Shown: positions 27,463 through 35,149 of the stretch, piece after piece
Layout of the letters: each line of letters starts with the position of its first letter
Position numbering within the stretch: the first letter of the stretch is position 1
From: Pseudomonadota bacterium
GTDB taxonomy: Bacteria > Pseudomonadota > Gammaproteobacteria > Steroidobacterales > Steroidobacteraceae
Reading direction: 5' to 3'
DNA: 47,571 nucleotides
Assembly: GCA_023457495.1 (NCBI GenBank)
Contig: JAEWLQ010000097.1
Location: 1 to 47,571, forward strand
The notes under the pieces: generated by a model
What the model saw: the letters and a program-made list of their open reading frames with translations, nothing else
Told to the model about the DNA's origin: nothing
Databases searched by the model: none
Program-made: the position numbers and the translations under genes

Positions 27463-27492
27463 TTGACAATAGGTAAACACCTGTGGTGCTAT
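27463..27492 (+). promoter_or_regulatory. Sigma-70 promoter of the ilv-leu operon
   Basis: A consensus TTGACA (27463-27468), an 18-bp spacer and TGCTAT (27487-27492), with an extended -10 TGG just before it. Transcription should begin near 27499, only a few bases before the leader-peptide ATG at 27504. Confidence 0.7.
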
Positions 27493-27503
27493 CCCCCGCC
27501 TGT

Positions 27504-27632
27504 ATGCAGGCCAAAATCATTCAGTTCGACCTGTCGTCGAGCGCCGCTTCGGGCGGCACGCTCTTCGATGTCGTACTGCTCTCCCTCCCCGTACTCCTTC
27601 TTCGGAGTCACCGGTGCGGGACGCCTGCCTGA
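27504..27632 (+). CDS. ilv operon leader peptide (attenuator peptide)
   Basis: 42 codons, too short for most gene finders. Residues 20-33 read LFDVVLLSLPVLLL: eight Leu and three Val among 14. Several use GTA or CTT, which look uncommon in the neighbouring genes. Such a run is how a leader peptide senses charged tRNA in transcription attenuation. Leu31-Leu33 (27594-27602) lie over the left arm of a hairpin that masks the antiterminator; ribosome stalling there would free 27611-27620 to pair with 27676-27685. There is no Shine-Dalgarno and the predicted transcript starts about 5 nt before the ATG, so translation is probably leaderless. In-frame GTGs at 27483 and 27486 overlap the -10 and are excluded. 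Confidence 0.8.
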   Translation: MQAKIIQFDLSSSAASGGTLFDVVLLSLPVLLLRSHRCGTPA

Positions 27633-27685
27633 AATCTTGAAAAGTCAGTAGACGAGCAAGCGAACACCAAACAACCCCGCACCGG
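27588..27685 (+). promoter_or_regulatory. Attenuator pause hairpin and antiterminator
   Basis: Segment 1, CCCGTAC (27588-27594), can pair with GTGCGGG (27614-27620) with one G-U pair; a smaller ACTCC/GGAGT hairpin (27593-27597 with 27604-27608) overlaps it. Segment 2, CCGGTGCGGG (27611-27620), is perfectly complementary over 10 bases to CCCGCACCGG (27676-27685), the left arm of the terminator. The 1:2, 2:3 and 3:4 pairings exclude each other as in classical attenuators. Confidence 0.75.
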
Positions 27686-27709
27686 CCAACGCGCCGATGC
27701 GGGGTTTTT
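27673..27709 (+). terminator. Attenuator terminator upstream of ilvC
   Basis: AACCCCGCA (27673-27681) pairs with TGCGGGGTT (27698-27706), with an inner CGGC/GCCG stem after one mismatch, and five T residues run from 27705 to 27709. This is a strong intrinsic terminator 37 nt before the ilvC ATG; its left arm is shared with the antiterminator. Confidence 0.88.
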
Positions 27710-27745
27710 CTTGTGGAACATCTGAAAAAGGTAATGGAGCCGACA

Positions 27746-28744
27746 ATGACGAAGCTGTACTCGGGCAAAGACGTAGACAAGAAGGCGCTCAAAAAAGCCC
27801 GGATCGCCATCCTGGGCTACGGCAGCCAGGGCCGCGCACATGCGCTCAATCTGAAGGACAGCGGACATGACGTCGTTGTCGGCGTGCGAAAGAACGGCGC
27901 CAGCTGGAAGAAGGCGAAGAAGGACGGCCTGAAGGTCGCCGAGCCGGTCGAGGCCGTGAAGGGCGCCGCGCTGGTCGCGATGCTGGTTCCCGATCTCGCG
28001 CAGGCCGAGCTCTACACGCAGGTCGAGAAGGCGCTCGAGAAAGGCGCCACCCTGCTGTTCGCGCACGGCCTCAACGTCCACTTCAAGCTGATCAAGCCGC
28101 GCAAGGATCTCGACGTGGTGCTGATCGCGCCCAAGGGACCCGGCGACCTCGTCCGCCGGCAGTACCAGCAGGGCCGCGGCGTGCCCGCCCTCCTCGCCGT
28201 GTTCCAGAATGCGACCGGCAAGGCATTCGCCAAGGCGCTCGCCTATGGCCACGGCATCGGCGGCACGCGCGGTGGTGTGCTCGAGACCACGTTCGCGGAG
28301 GAGACCGAGACGGATCTCTTCGGCGAACAGGCCGTGCTCTGCGGCGGCACCTCCGACCTCATCCTCAAGGGCTTCGAGACGCTGGTGGAAGCCGGCTACC
28401 AGCCCGAGATCGCGTACTACGAAGTGCTCCATGAGCTGAAGCTCATCGTCGACCTGCTGCACGAAGGTGGCCTCTCGAAGATGCACAAGTTCGTTTCCGA
28501 CACGGCGAAGTACGGCGACCTGACGCGCGGCCCGCGCGTGGTCAACGACAAGACCAAGAAGGAGATGGGCAAGATCCTCAAGGAGATCCAGCAGGGCAAG
28601 TTCGTCAAGCAGTGGATCGCGGAGAACGACAGCGGCCGCAAGGAATACAACCGCCTGATGAAGGCCGACCTGAATCACCAGATCGAGAAGGTCGGCGCCC
28701 AGCTGCGCGCCCGCATGCCGTGGCTGGAGCAAGGCCGCGGCTGA
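27746..28744 (+). CDS. ilvC: Ketol-acid reductoisomerase
   Basis: 332 residues, class I (short) KARI. The NADPH-binding GYGSQGRAHALNLKDSG is near 23-39; the knotted C-terminal domain shows FAEETETDLFGEQAVLCGG (Mg-binding acidic residues) and YYEVLHELKLIVDLLHEGGL. It converts acetolactate and acetohydroxybutyrate to the dihydroxy acids. The frame is open to a GTG at 27713, but the ATG at 27746 has GGAG 6 nt upstream and gives the normal start. First structural gene after the attenuator. No ilvBN/ilvGM is in the window. Confidence 0.94.
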   Translation: MTKLYSGKDVDKKALKKARIAILGYGSQGRAHALNLKDSGHDVVVGVRKNGASWKKAKKDGLKVAEPVEAVKGAALVAMLVPDLAQAELYTQVEKALEKGATLLFAHGLNVHFKLIKPRKDLDVVLIAPKGPGDLVRRQYQQGRGVPALLAVFQNATGKAFAKALAYGHGIGGTRGGVLETTFAEETETDLFGEQAVLCGGTSDLILKGFETLVEAGYQPEIAYYEVLHELKLIVDLLHEGGLSKMHKFVSDTAKYGDLTRGPRVVNDKTKKEMGKILKEIQQGKFVKQWIAENDSGRKEYNRLMKADLNHQIEKVGAQLRARMPWLEQGRG

Positions 28745-28773
28745 TCGCAGCACCCCGCTTCGAGGTAATCCCC

Positions 28774-30345
28774 ATGCCCCAGCGCGAACGAGTCATGATC
28801 TTCGACACGACGCTGCGTGACGGCGAGCAATCGCCGGGATGCAGCATGGCGCAGCCCGAAAAGCTTCGGGTCGCGCGCGCGCTTGCGGACCTGGGGGTGG
28901 ATGTCATCGAAGCGGGTTTCCCCGCCGCCTCGCGCGGCGACTGGGAAAGTGTGAATGCGGTGGCGCGCGAGGTGCAGGGACCGATCATCTGCGGCCTCGC
29001 GCGCTGCAACCGCGACGACATCACGAAGGTGGCATCGGCGATCGCGCCCGCCGCCAACAAGCGCATCCACGTGTTCCTCGCGACCAGCGCGATCCACCGC
29101 CAGTTCAAGCTGAACATGGCGCAGGAAGAGATCATCCGCACCGCGGTGGAAGGCGTGAAGTTCGCGCGCGAGCACTGCGAGGACGTGGAGTTTTCGCCGG
29201 AAGACGCTTCGCGCACCGAACTCGATTTTCTCTGTCAGGTCGTCGAGGCGGTGATCGACGCCGGCGCGACCACGGTGAACATTCCCGACACCGTCGGCTA
29301 CACGGTGCCGGATGAATTCGCGGAGCTGTTCCGCTACCTGCGCAAGAACGTGCGCGGCATCGACAAGATCCGGTTGTCCGTGCATTGCCACGACGATCTC
29401 GGCATGGCCGTCGCGAACAGCCTCACGGCGGTGGTCGCGGGCGCACGGCAGATCGAGTGCACCATCAACGGCATCGGCGAGCGCGCGGGCAACTGCTCAC
29501 TCGAAGAAGTGGTGATGGCGATGAAGACGCGCGATGCGTTCTTCAATCTCGACACGCGCATCGACACCACCCGCCTCTACCCGACTTCGCGCATGCTGGC
29601 GAACATCGTCGGCGTGCCGATCCCGCGCAACAAGGCGATCGTCGGTGAGAACGCCTTTGCGCACGAATCGGGCATCCACCAGCACGGGATGCTCAAGCAC
29701 CATTCGACCTACGAGATCATGCGGCCGCAGGACGTGGGGCTTTCGCGCTCCGCGCTCGTGCTGGGCAAACACAGCGGGCGCCATGCGCTGCGCGAGCGCG
29801 TCAAGGAGCTGGGCTTCGAGCTCGACGACGTCGAGTTCGCGCGCGTGTTCGAGGAATTCAAGGCGCTCGCGGACAAGAAGAAGGAGCTCTACGACGGCGA
29901 CATCGAAGCGCTGGTGCTGCAGGCCGAGCACAGCGCCACGGGTCCTTGGTCGTTGAAGAGCCTGCGCACCGCCTCCGACAGCGCGTCCACGAATGGCCAT
30001 GGCGCCGCCGAGGCCACCGTTCGACTCGGCCACAGCGATGGCCGGGAGATCGAAATGCGCGCGGCGGGGGATGGCCCGGTCGACGCCGCACTGAAAGCGA
30101 TCGAACGCGCCACGGGCGTCGATGTCGTCCTGCGCAAGTTCGAGGTCCGCAGCGTATCCGCCGGCGAAGATGCACAGGGCGAAGCGCTGGTGTACGTGGA
30201 GTACAATCAGCGCACTTACCGGGGCTCGAGTGTGAGCACCAATATCGTCGAATCGGCAACCCAGGCGTTTCTCGAAGTGATCAATCGGATCGAGCTTGCG
30301 CAGGCACGCACGGGATCGCATCGCCTCCTCCAGAGCGCGATGTAG
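28774..30345 (+). CDS. leuA: 2-Isopropylmalate synthase
   Basis: 523 residues, long-form LeuA. The N-terminal TIM barrel has DTTLRDGEQSPG (11-22), VEFSPEDASRTE, the HCHDDLGMAVANSL metal/catalytic His region and NGIGERAGNCSLEEVVMA. A linker and the C-terminal leucine-sensing domain (about 395-515, YVEYNQRTYRGSSVSTNIVESATQAFLE) complete the enzyme, so feedback inhibition is expected. It condenses acetyl-CoA with 2-oxoisovalerate. ATG 28774, with GAGG 8 nt upstream, starts 29 nt after ilvC. Confidence 0.94.
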   Translation: MPQRERVMIFDTTLRDGEQSPGCSMAQPEKLRVARALADLGVDVIEAGFPAASRGDWESVNAVAREVQGPIICGLARCNRDDITKVASAIAPAANKRIHVFLATSAIHRQFKLNMAQEEIIRTAVEGVKFAREHCEDVEFSPEDASRTELDFLCQVVEAVIDAGATTVNIPDTVGYTVPDEFAELFRYLRKNVRGIDKIRLSVHCHDDLGMAVANSLTAVVAGARQIECTINGIGERAGNCSLEEVVMAMKTRDAFFNLDTRIDTTRLYPTSRMLANIVGVPIPRNKAIVGENAFAHESGIHQHGMLKHHSTYEIMRPQDVGLSRSALVLGKHSGRHALRERVKELGFELDDVEFARVFEEFKALADKKKELYDGDIEALVLQAEHSATGPWSLKSLRTASDSASTNGHGAAEATVRLGHSDGREIEMRAAGDGPVDAALKAIERATGVDVVLRKFEVRSVSAGEDAQGEALVYVEYNQRTYRGSSVSTNIVESATQAFLEVINRIELAQARTGSHRLLQSAM

Positions 30346-30368
30346 CCTAAGTCTTCGGAGTTTTCCTC

Positions 30369-31325
30369 ATGCCCATACCCGCAACGAAGTACATCTGGTT
30401 CAACGGCAAACTCGTCCCCTGGGAAAAGGCGACGGTGCACGTGCTGTCGCACGCCCTGCACTATGGTTCTTCCGTATTCGAAGGCGTGCGTGCGTACGAG
30501 ACGCCGCGCGGCCCCGCGATCTTCCGCCTGCGCGACCACACGAAGCGCCTGTTCGACTCGGCGAAGATCTACCGCATCAACATTCCGTTCACCGAAGAGC
30601 AGCTCAATCATGGCCAGCGCGAGGTCATCGCGCAGAACGGCCTGGCGCGCGGCGCGTACCTGCGTCCGGTCGCGTTCCGTGGCTATGGCGAAGCCGGTGT
30701 CGTGCCGAAGGTCGACCCGCCCATCGAGGTCGCGATCGCCGGCTGGGAATGGGGCAAGTATCTCGGCGCGGCCGAGGATGAAGGCGTCGACGTGTGCGTG
30801 TCCTCGTGGCAGCGCGTCGCGCCGAACACGATTCCCGCGATGGCCAAGGCCGGCGGCAATTACCTGTCGAGCCAGCTCATCGGCCTCGAGGCCAAGCGCC
30901 TCGGCTTCGTCGAAGGTATCGGCCTGTCGACCGACGGCACCGTGAGCGAAGGCGCGGGCGAGAATCTCTTCGTCGTGAAGGATGGCGTGGTGTACACGCC
31001 GGGCGTCGCGCATTCGCTGCTGAACGGCATCACGCGCCACACCGTGATGACGCTCGCGAAAGACCTCGGCATCGAGGTGCGCGAGATCGCGATCCCCCGC
31101 GAGATGCTCTATCTCGCCGACGAGTTGTTCTTCACCGGCACCGCGACCGAAGTCGCGCCGATCCGCTCCGTCGACGCCATCCAGATCGGCAACGGCAAGC
31201 GCGGCCCGATCACCGCGAAACTGCAGGCCGCCTACTTCGCCCTCGTCCACGGCCGCTCGCAAGACAAGTGGGGCTGGCTCGATCACGTCGACATGAACAC
31301 CGCCAAGGCGGCGGTAGGAAGCTAG
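30369..31325 (+). CDS. ilvE: Branched-chain amino-acid aminotransferase
   Basis: 318 residues, fold-type IV PLP enzyme. HALHYGSSVFEGVRAY and LRPVAFRGYGEAG are in the N-terminal part, PAMAKAGGNYLSSQL carries the PLP lysine (Lys160), and the C-terminal part has TVSEGAGENLFVVKDG and FFTGTATEVAPIRSVD. It adds the final amino group to Val, Leu and Ile. It starts 23 nt after leuA. A long palindromic element follows before leuC. Confidence 0.93.
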   Translation: MPIPATKYIWFNGKLVPWEKATVHVLSHALHYGSSVFEGVRAYETPRGPAIFRLRDHTKRLFDSAKIYRINIPFTEEQLNHGQREVIAQNGLARGAYLRPVAFRGYGEAGVVPKVDPPIEVAIAGWEWGKYLGAAEDEGVDVCVSSWQRVAPNTIPAMAKAGGNYLSSQLIGLEAKRLGFVEGIGLSTDGTVSEGAGENLFVVKDGVVYTPGVAHSLLNGITRHTVMTLAKDLGIEVREIAIPREMLYLADELFFTGTATEVAPIRSVDAIQIGNGKRGPITAKLQAAYFALVHGRSQDKWGWLDHVDMNTAKAAVGS

Positions 31326-31336
31326 TTAGAACCGCC

Positions 31337-31382
31337 GGGGTCTGGCTCCATTTTGCGTCCCCGCAAAATGGTGCCTGACCCC
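31337..31382 (+). repeat. REP-like palindrome between ilvE and leuC
   Basis: A 20-bp imperfect palindrome: GGGGTCTGGCTCCATTTTGC (31337-31356) faces GCAAAATGGTGCCTGACCCC (31363-31382) across a 6-nt GTCCCC loop, with only two mismatches. Size, sequence style and location in a spacer resemble REP elements mobilised by RAYT transposases in proteobacteria. ATTTTG follows, so the hairpin might also thin transcription into leuC. No second copy is seen in this window. Confidence 0.6.
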
Positions 31383-31397
31383 ATTTTGAAGAGTTAG

Positions 31398-32807
31398 ATG
31401 AGCACCAACCCCAAAACCATGTTCGAGAAGGTCTGGGACGACCACGTCGTCGTTCCCGAGACCGCAGAGACTCCCGCCGTATTGTTCATCGACCTGCACC
31501 TCACGCACGAGGTCACGACTCCGCAGGCCTACACCGAGCTGCGAAATCGCGGGCTCAAACTGCGCAGGCCAGATCTCACGCTCGCGACGATGGATCACTC
31601 CACGCCCACGCGCACCGAGCAGGTGTTCGGCAACGTGCCGATCGCGGTCGATTCCGCCGCGAAGCAGGTCCAGCAGCTCGAGATCAACGCGAAGGAATTC
31701 GGCGTCGAGCTGTTCAACCTGCAGGACAGCCGCCGCGGCATCGTGCACATCATCGGACCCGAGCTCGGCATCACGCAGCCCGGCAAGACCATCGTCTGCG
31801 GCGACAGCCACACTTCGACGCACGGCGCGTTCGGCGCCCTCGCCTTCGGCATCGGCACGACGGAAGTCGGCCACGTGCTCGCGACGCAGTGCCTGCTGCA
31901 GCGCAAGCCGAAGACGTTCGCGATCAATGTGATCAATCGCCTGCCGCCGGGCGTCACGGCCAAGGACTTGATCCTCGCGATCATCGGCAAGATCGGCGTT
32001 TCGGGTGGCACCGGCTACGTGCTCGAATATCGCGGCGCCGCCATCGAGGCGATGTCGATGGACGAGCGCATGACCATCTGCAACATGTCCATCGAAGCCG
32101 GCGCGCGCGCCGGCATGATAGCGCCCGACGCGACCCCCTTCGAATATCTCAAGAACACGCCGCGCGCGCCCAAGGGCGCCGCGTGGGACGCAGCCGTCGC
32201 CCGCTGGTCCAGACTACCCACCGACGCCGGCGCGAAGTTCGACCGCAGCGTCGAGATCGACGCCGCCGCACTCGTGCCGATGGTCACCTACGGAACACAT
32301 CCCGGCATGGTGGCCCCGGTCAACGGCACGGTCCCCGCGCAGGGCGACGCCGTGTTCGAGAAGTCGCTGAAGTACATGGGCCTGAAACCCGGCGAGCCGA
32401 TCGGCAACGTCCCGGTGAACAATGTCTTCGTCGGCAGCTGCACCAACGGTCGCTTGTCCGACCTGCGCAATGCCGCACGCGTATTGCGCGGCCACAAGCT
32501 CGCGCAGGGCGTGAAGATGCTGGTCGTGCCGGGCTCGCAGGCCGTCAAGCGTGCGGCCGAAGCCGAAGGTCTCGACAAGGTCTTCCTGGAAGCCGGTGCC
32601 GAATGGCGCGAGAGCGGCTGCTCGATGTGCCTCGGCATGAACGGCGATCTCGTGCCCTCCGGCCACTACTCGATCAGCACCAGCAACCGCAATTTCGAAG
32701 GCCGCCAGGGAACCGGCGCGCGCACCCTGCTCGCCAGTCCCGAAACCGCCGCCGCCTCCGCGATCCGCGGCCGAGTCACCGATCCGCGAGAGTTTTCCTC
32801 TAACTAG
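31398..32807 (+). CDS. leuC: 3-Isopropylmalate dehydratase large subunit
   Basis: 469 residues, aconitase family. MDHSTPT and VCGDSHTSTHGAFGALAFGIGTTEVGHVLATQ are diagnostic. The iron-sulphur cysteines are in FVGSCTNGR (about 350) and SGCSMCLGMN (about 410-413). With LeuD it isomerises 2- to 3-isopropylmalate. The ATG at 31398 follows the palindromic element by 15 nt, with GAAGAG just upstream. leuD starts 6 nt after its stop. Confidence 0.95.
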   Translation: MSTNPKTMFEKVWDDHVVVPETAETPAVLFIDLHLTHEVTTPQAYTELRNRGLKLRRPDLTLATMDHSTPTRTEQVFGNVPIAVDSAAKQVQQLEINAKEFGVELFNLQDSRRGIVHIIGPELGITQPGKTIVCGDSHTSTHGAFGALAFGIGTTEVGHVLATQCLLQRKPKTFAINVINRLPPGVTAKDLILAIIGKIGVSGGTGYVLEYRGAAIEAMSMDERMTICNMSIEAGARAGMIAPDATPFEYLKNTPRAPKGAAWDAAVARWSRLPTDAGAKFDRSVEIDAAALVPMVTYGTHPGMVAPVNGTVPAQGDAVFEKSLKYMGLKPGEPIGNVPVNNVFVGSCTNGRLSDLRNAARVLRGHKLAQGVKMLVVPGSQAVKRAAEAEGLDKVFLEAGAEWRESGCSMCLGMNGDLVPSGHYSISTSNRNFEGRQGTGARTLLASPETAAASAIRGRVTDPREFSSN

Positions 32808-32813
32808 TCGAAC

Positions 32814-33389
32814 ATGCCCGCCGTCACACAGATCCGCGCGCGCACCGTCGCGCTGCCCGTCACCAATATCGACACCGACCAGATCATTCCCGCGCGGTTC
32901 CTGACCGCGACGTCGAAGGCCGGGTTCGGCAAACATCTCTTCGCCGACTGGCGATACGACGCCACGGGAAATCCGAAGCCGGACTTCGTGCTCAACAAGC
33001 CCGAGGCAAAAGGCGCGGCGATCCTGGTCGCCGGCCGCAACATCGGCTGCGGGTCCTCGCGCGAACACGCACCGTGGGCGCTGCAGGACTTCGGTTTCCA
33101 GGCCATCGTCAGCACCGAGTTCGCCGACATCTTCCGCACCAACTGCCTCAAGAACGGCCTGGTGCCCGTGCTCATCGACGAACAGACCCATGCCTGGCTG
33201 CTCGCGAATCCGGGCGTCGAAATCGACATCGACATCGCAAGCTCAACGCTTACGCTGCCCGACGGCAAGAAGGTTTCGTTCCCGATGGAAGGCTTCGCGC
33301 GGTATTGCCTCATGAACGGCGTCGATGAGCTCGGCTTCCTGCTTTCCCAGGGCGACGCCATCAGCACCTACGAGGCCGCGCACCGATGA
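32814..33389 (+). CDS. leuD: 3-Isopropylmalate dehydratase small subunit
   Basis: 191 residues, of the short aconitase-swivel type. Motifs: NIDTDQIIPARFL, LVAGRNIGCGSSREHAPWALQDFGF and STEFADIFRTNCLKNGLVPV. It closes the active site of the LeuCD heterodimer. The stop overlaps the leuB ATG at 33386, giving strong coupling. The length is a little under the usual 200, with nothing missing from the core. Confidence 0.95.
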   Translation: MPAVTQIRARTVALPVTNIDTDQIIPARFLTATSKAGFGKHLFADWRYDATGNPKPDFVLNKPEAKGAAILVAGRNIGCGSSREHAPWALQDFGFQAIVSTEFADIFRTNCLKNGLVPVLIDEQTHAWLLANPGVEIDIDIASSTLTLPDGKKVSFPMEGFARYCLMNGVDELGFLLSQGDAISTYEAAHR

Positions 33390-34444
33390 AGGCCAGAATC
33401 GCGGTCATCGCCGGCGATGGCATCGGCCCTGAAGTCGTCGCCGAAGGCACGCGCGTGCTCGAGCGCGTCGCGCGCAAGTTCAATCACGAATTCACGATGA
33501 ACGCGGCGCCCTTCGGCGGCGCGGCCATCGATCTCACCGGCGATCCGCTGCCGAAGGCGACGCTCGACGAATGTCTCGCGGCCGATGGCGTGTTGCTCGG
33601 CGCCATCGGCGGACCCAAGTGGGGCCCGTCCGCGAAGGTGCGTCCGGAACAGGGCCTGCTGCGCATCCGCCGCGAGCTCGGCGTCTACGCCAACCTGCGT
33701 CCCATCAAACTACACCCCGCCCTGCGCGACTCCTCCGTGCTCAAGCCGGAGATCCTCGACGGTGTGGACCTGGTGTTCGTGCGCGAACTGACCGGCGGCA
33801 TCTATTTCGGCGAAAAGACGCGCACCGCGACGCTCGCCACCGACCTGTGCAGCTATTCCGTCGCCGAAGTCGAGCGCATCACGCGCGTCGCCGGCCGGCT
33901 GGCGCAGGCTCGACGCAAGGAGATCGTGTCGATCGACAAGTCGAACGTGCTGGAGACCTCGCGCCTGTGGCGTGAAGTCGCCGAGCGCGTCGTCAAGGCC
34001 GAATTCCCCGACGTCACTCTCGAGCACATGCTGGTCGATTCGGCCGCGATGCACCTCATCAAGCGTCCGCGCGATTTCGACGTGCTGCTCACCGAAAACA
34101 TGTTCGGCGACATCCTCACGGACGAAGGCGCGATGCTCGCGAGCTCGCTCGGTGTGCTGCCGTCCGCGTCCGTGGGCGACGGCCGCCGCGGCCTCTACGA
34201 ACCGATTCACGGCTCGGCGCCCGACATCGCGGGCAAGGGCATCGCCAATCCCATCGGCACGATCCTGAGCGTGGCGCTGCTGCTGAAACACTCGCTCGGG
34301 CTCGAAGCGGAGGCCGCGGCAGTCGAAGCCGCCGTGAGCCGCGCGATCGAGGACGGCGCGCGCACGGCGGATATCGCGGAGAAAGGCCGGACGGTCCTGA
34401 CCACCTCGCAAATGGGTGACGCCGTGCTCGCCGCACTCGGCTGA
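33386..34444 (+). CDS. leuB: 3-Isopropylmalate dehydrogenase
   Basis: 352 residues, decarboxylating dehydrogenase family. AVIAGDGIGPEVVAEG opens the protein; GPKWG, RPEQGLLRIRRELGVYANLRP and RELTGGIYFGEKT hold substrate residues; NMFGDILTDEGAMLASSLGVLPSAS and YEPIHGSAPDIAGKGIANP hold metal and NAD residues. It makes 2-oxoisocaproate, the leucine precursor. Last gene of the operon; no clear intrinsic terminator lies between it and the tetR promoter 17 bp downstream. Confidence 0.95.
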   Translation: MKARIAVIAGDGIGPEVVAEGTRVLERVARKFNHEFTMNAAPFGGAAIDLTGDPLPKATLDECLAADGVLLGAIGGPKWGPSAKVRPEQGLLRIRRELGVYANLRPIKLHPALRDSSVLKPEILDGVDLVFVRELTGGIYFGEKTRTATLATDLCSYSVAEVERITRVAGRLAQARRKEIVSIDKSNVLETSRLWREVAERVVKAEFPDVTLEHMLVDSAAMHLIKRPRDFDVLLTENMFGDILTDEGAMLASSLGVLPSASVGDGRRGLYEPIHGSAPDIAGKGIANPIGTILSVALLLKHSLGLEAEAAAVEAAVSRAIEDGARTADIAEKGRTVLTTSQMGDAVLAALG

Positions 34445-34460
34445 GGCCCGCAACCGGTCA

Positions 34461-34489
34461 TTGACGGCCTACGTACCGGCCGGTATGGT
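34461..34489 (+). promoter_or_regulatory. Promoter of the tetR-DUF899 operon
   Basis: TTGACG (34461-34466), an exact 17-bp spacer and TATGGT (34484-34489). The -10 lies inside the first operator half-site, so bound repressor would block RNA polymerase directly. Confidence 0.6.
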
Positions 34490-34510
34490 GTTCCATACCA
34501 ACCGGTATGG
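34474..34510 (+). promoter_or_regulatory. Repeated operator of the TetR-family regulator
   Basis: Three alternating half-sites: GGTATGG (34482), CCATACC (34493) and GGTATGG (34504), each 11 bp apart, so two overlapping inverted repeats with 4-bp centres share the middle arm. A 12-bp perfect palindrome TACCGGCCGGTA (34474-34485) overlaps the left edge. The array covers the -10 and the probable start of transcription of the adjacent tetR gene, which points to autorepression by two cooperating dimers. Confidence 0.65.
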
Positions 34511-34516
34511 AGTGTC

Positions 34517-35149
34517 ATGGCCCGTTCAACCGATAATTCCCGGACCCGACTGCTCGGCGCGACCATCGACCTGGTCCGCTCGCAGGGCTACGCCGCCACC
34601 CGCGTCGAAGACGTGTGCGCCGCCGCGGGCGTCACCAAGGGCAGCTTCTTCCATCACTTCGCCAGCAAGGAAGACCTGGCCATCGCCGCCGCGGGGCTGT
34701 GGGACGAACGGGCCAGCGCCCTGTTCTCTCCGGAGTTGCCGTATCGAGCGGCCGAAAGCGCCGTGGACAGGTTGCTGGGCTACATCGCGTACCGCCGCGA
34801 GCTCCTCGCGGGCGAACTGTGGGAGTGGAGCTGCTACGCCGGCACCGCCATCCAGGAAGTTCACGAGACGCATCCCCGGATCCGGAACGCCTGCGCGCAG
34901 AGCATCGAAAACCACCTGGCCGGGCTGCGCGCGCTCGTGGATGACGCGCTCACGGAGCGTCCCGTGGCCGGACTGGACTCCGCGTCACTTGCGATCCATT
35001 TCCAGGCGGTCATCCAGGGCGCCTTCGTCCTGGCCAAGGCCCGCCAGGCCCGCCAGGCCGCCGTCGATGCGCTCGATCATTTGCATCGCTATGTCGAAAT
35101 GCTCTTCACCCATTCGACCACTCGAAAGAACTCCAGGAGGCTCCCATGA
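34517..35149 (+). CDS. TetR/AcrR-family transcriptional regulator
   Basis: 210 residues. The N-terminal helix-turn-helix is clear: RTRLLGATIDLVRSQGYAATRVEDVCAAAGVTKGSFFHHFASKEDLAI (about 9-56). The rest is the helical ligand-binding and dimer domain, with several Trp (ELWEWSCYAG). It probably represses its own operon through the repeated operator directly upstream. The stop overlaps the next gene's ATG by 4 nt. The ligand is unknown; with a thioredoxin-like and an oxidoreductase-like gene downstream, an electrophile or oxidant is a reasonable guess. Confidence 0.88.
   Translation: MARSTDNSRTRLLGATIDLVRSQGYAATRVEDVCAAAGVTKGSFFHHFASKEDLAIAAAGLWDERASALFSPELPYRAAESAVDRLLGYIAYRRELLAGELWEWSCYAGTAIQEVHETHPRIRNACAQSIENHLAGLRALVDDALTERPVAGLDSASLAIHFQAVIQGAFVLAKARQARQAAVDALDHLHRYVEMLFTHSTTRKNSRRLP

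Noticed and set aside
27483..27503. GTG-GTG extension of the ilv leader peptide
   Set aside because: Both codons lie before or within the -10 hexamer and would not be transcribed from the promoter seen.
27608..28753. 381-codon frame antisense to ilvC and the attenuator
   Set aside because: The frame follows from ilvC codon composition, and its end crosses the attenuator terminator, which explains that sequence better.
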